From CAYMZZ01 sp047600605 (lineage in GTDB: Bacteria; Bacteroidota; Bacteroidia; Chitinophagales; Chitinophagaceae), in the NCBI GenBank assembly GCA_047600605.1, contig JASGKK010000001.1:62001-126000 (forward strand): 64,000 nt of DNA, written 5' to 3'. Below are positions 62,965-64,000 of the stretch, one piece after another (positions within the stretch are counted from its first letter, which is position 1; each line of letters opens with the position of its first letter). The position numbers were made by a program, and so were the translations under genes. Under the pieces are notes generated by a model. It worked only from the letters and a program-made list of their open reading frames with translations, had not been told where the DNA came from and did no database searches.

Positions 62965-63218
62965 GGTTGGTAAAAATTGGGTAATAGTAGTACGATAAAA
63001 CTATCTATTTGTAACAACCCCGGTTCTCCCAATCTGTTCAAACGGCAATTGGATTGGATGAATCGTATACGCAAAGAACGCAAGGACATTAGCACATCAG
63101 TACATTACTAAATCTGTCAGCTTTGACTGTCAATTCATTAGCGCATTAGCACATTGTTACATCCGCACATTAACTCCATCTTCAAACCTTCAAATCCTCA
63201 AATTTTCAAATCATTAAC

Positions 63219-63226
63219 TACCTTTG
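63219..63226 (+). promoter_or_regulatory. Possible -7 element (TACCTTTG) of map
   Basis: TACCTTTG matches the Bacteroidota -7 consensus TAnnTTTG and lies 8 bp before the map ATG. No clear -33 TTTG is seen, so the leader would be almost absent. A moderate-confidence call. Confidence 0.4.
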
Positions 63227-63234
63227 CAGGCTAT

Positions 63235-64000
63235 ATGATAATTATTAAGACCCCGGAACAGATAGAACTGATGCGCCAGAGCGCCCTGCTGGTAAGTAAA
63301 ACGCTTACCCAAGTGGCTACGGTGCTGAAGCCGGGTATGACCAGTCTGGAACTGGATATTTTGATCGGTAATTTCGTTCGTGATCATAAGGCTATTCCTT
63401 CTTTTCTGAATTATCATGGCTACCCCTTTAATTCCTGTATATCGGTAAATGACGTGGTGGTACATGGCTTTCCCAAAAAGAAAGAGCTGGTGGAAGGTGA
63501 TATTATATCGGTGGATGTGGGCGTGATCCTGAATGGCTGGCATGGAGATCATGCCTATACATTTGCTATTGGTGATCCTGGCGAAGAAGTGCTGAAGCTG
63601 ATTGATGTCACAAAGGAATCACTTTATAAAGGTATTGAGAAAGCAGTGGCCGGCAACCGTATCGGTGATATTGCTTTTGCCATACAGGAACACACCGAGA
63701 AAAAAAATGGATATGGTGTAGTGCGTGAACTGGTAGGACATGGTCTTGGCCGCAGTATGCACGAAGACCCGCAGGTACCCAACTACGGTAAACGCGGTAG
63801 TGGGATCAAATTGAAAGAAGGGATGGTGCTGGCTATTGAGCCCATGATCAATATGGGAACAAAAGATGTCTTTACCGAAAGTGACCGCTGGACCGTACGT
63901 ACACGCGATGGTAAGCCTTCTGTTCATTTTGAACACGATGTAGCGATAGGAAAGGATCGGGGAGATATCTTATCCGATTATGCGCCTATCGAGAAAGCAG
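63235..64000 (+). CDS. map: Type I methionine aminopeptidase (partial, runs off the right edge)
   Basis: A 255-residue partial reading frame starting at ATG 63235 (MIIIKTPEQIELMRQSALL). Methionine aminopeptidase removes the initiator Met from nascent proteins. The metal-binding residues of the pita-bread fold can be placed: Asp in ISVDVGVI, Asp in GDHAYTFA, His in ELVGHGLGRSMHEDP, Glu in LAIEPM, and Glu in SVHFEHDVAIG. The strand order and length are those of the type I enzyme and no N-terminal extension is present. The last visible residues (DYAPIEKA) suggest that only a few codons lie beyond the window. Confidence 0.96.
   Translation, partial: MIIIKTPEQIELMRQSALLVSKTLTQVATVLKPGMTSLELDILIGNFVRDHKAIPSFLNYHGYPFNSCISVNDVVVHGFPKKKELVEGDIISVDVGVILNGWHGDHAYTFAIGDPGEEVLKLIDVTKESLYKGIEKAVAGNRIGDIAFAIQEHTEKKNGYGVVRELVGHGLGRSMHEDPQVPNYGKRGSGIKLKEGMVLAIEPMINMGTKDVFTESDRWTVRTRDGKPSVHFEHDVAIGKDRGDILSDYAPIEKA

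Noticed and set aside
63050..63215. CRISPR-like array or microsatellite before map
   Set aside because: The short recurring pieces (AGCACATTAG, TTCAAATC types) are irregular, only a few bases long and without uniform spacers. They are ordinary low-complexity intergenic sequence.
1..64000. tRNA or rRNA genes
   Set aside because: No cloverleaf with TTC-A loop or rRNA-like conserved stretch was noticed by reading. A covariance-model scan would be decisive.

Overview
The window looks like a chromosomal segment of a Bacteroidota bacterium, most likely a Chitinophagaceae (Chitinophaga-like) species. The reasons are two SusC/SusD loci, a FecI-like sigma / FecR-like anti-sigma pair, DUF4959/DUF5000/DUF4998-type surface lipoproteins, LytTR two-component genes, a promoter of the TTTG-N20-TAnnTTTG type, and short leaders with many AT-rich starts. 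No rRNA, tRNA, CRISPR array or prophage structural gene was seen. The genus is inferred from gene content, not from a marker gene.

Layout. 1-4.5 kb: an OmpR-type response regulator, two divergent PAP2 phosphatases separated by a perfect 34-bp palindrome, a VOC protein, a DUF4272 lipoprotein and an unknown secreted protein. 4.5-6.7 kb: katG. 7.3-10.3 kb: a visibly AT-rich OLD-family ATPase/TOPRIM nuclease gene cut by an IS481-family element; removing the element and one 7-bp target copy restores a 608-residue frame. 10.4-20.7 kb: sigma, anti-sigma, SusC (tandem STN domains), SusD and two discoidin-type lipoproteins. 20.9-23.4 kb: three unknown exported proteins. 23.5-39.2 kb: an esterase, two AraC regulators, an MFS transporter, a second SusC/SusD pair (SusD frameshifted), a sugar isomerase/epimerase, a ThuA/sugar dehydrogenase/PKD/cytochrome fusion and a TonB receptor. 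39.3-43.7 kb: a LytTR regulator and histidine kinase divergent from an outer-membrane beta-barrel protein.

The most interesting part is 43.8-58.1 kb. A single leftward transcription unit of about 11 kb appears to start at a promoter near 54.77 kb. It encodes NMN adenylyltransferase-Nudix, nicotinamide phosphoribosyltransferase, a small 'ADP-ribosylation/crystallin J1' family protein, KptA (NAD-dependent RNA 2'-phosphotransferase), an accessory protein, a MoxR AAA ATPase, another accessory protein, a vWA/beta-propeller protein and a bpX6-like membrane/TPR/beta-propeller protein. The last five kinds are the set known as MoxR-vWA-beta-propeller ternary (bpX) systems, proposed by comparative genomics to be NTP-dependent conflict systems. 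Here they are tied to NAD+ resynthesis and RNA-end repair. Two copies of a 15-bp inverted repeat flank the promoter, and an NrtR-like Nudix regulator lies 1 kb upstream, next to an unusual HIGH-nucleotidyltransferase/methyltransferase fusion. My reading is an ADP-ribose/NAD-responsive stress or defence operon that couples NAD+ recovery and RNA repair to a MoxR-vWA machine. Two of its genes seem frameshifted in this sequence.

58.1-64 kb: a GH20 hexosaminidase, a GNAT acetyltransferase, a strongly structured intergenic region, a small membrane protein, an XRE regulator/membrane-protein pair with its own palindromic operator, a SnoaL-like lipoprotein, and the start of a methionine aminopeptidase gene that runs off the right edge.
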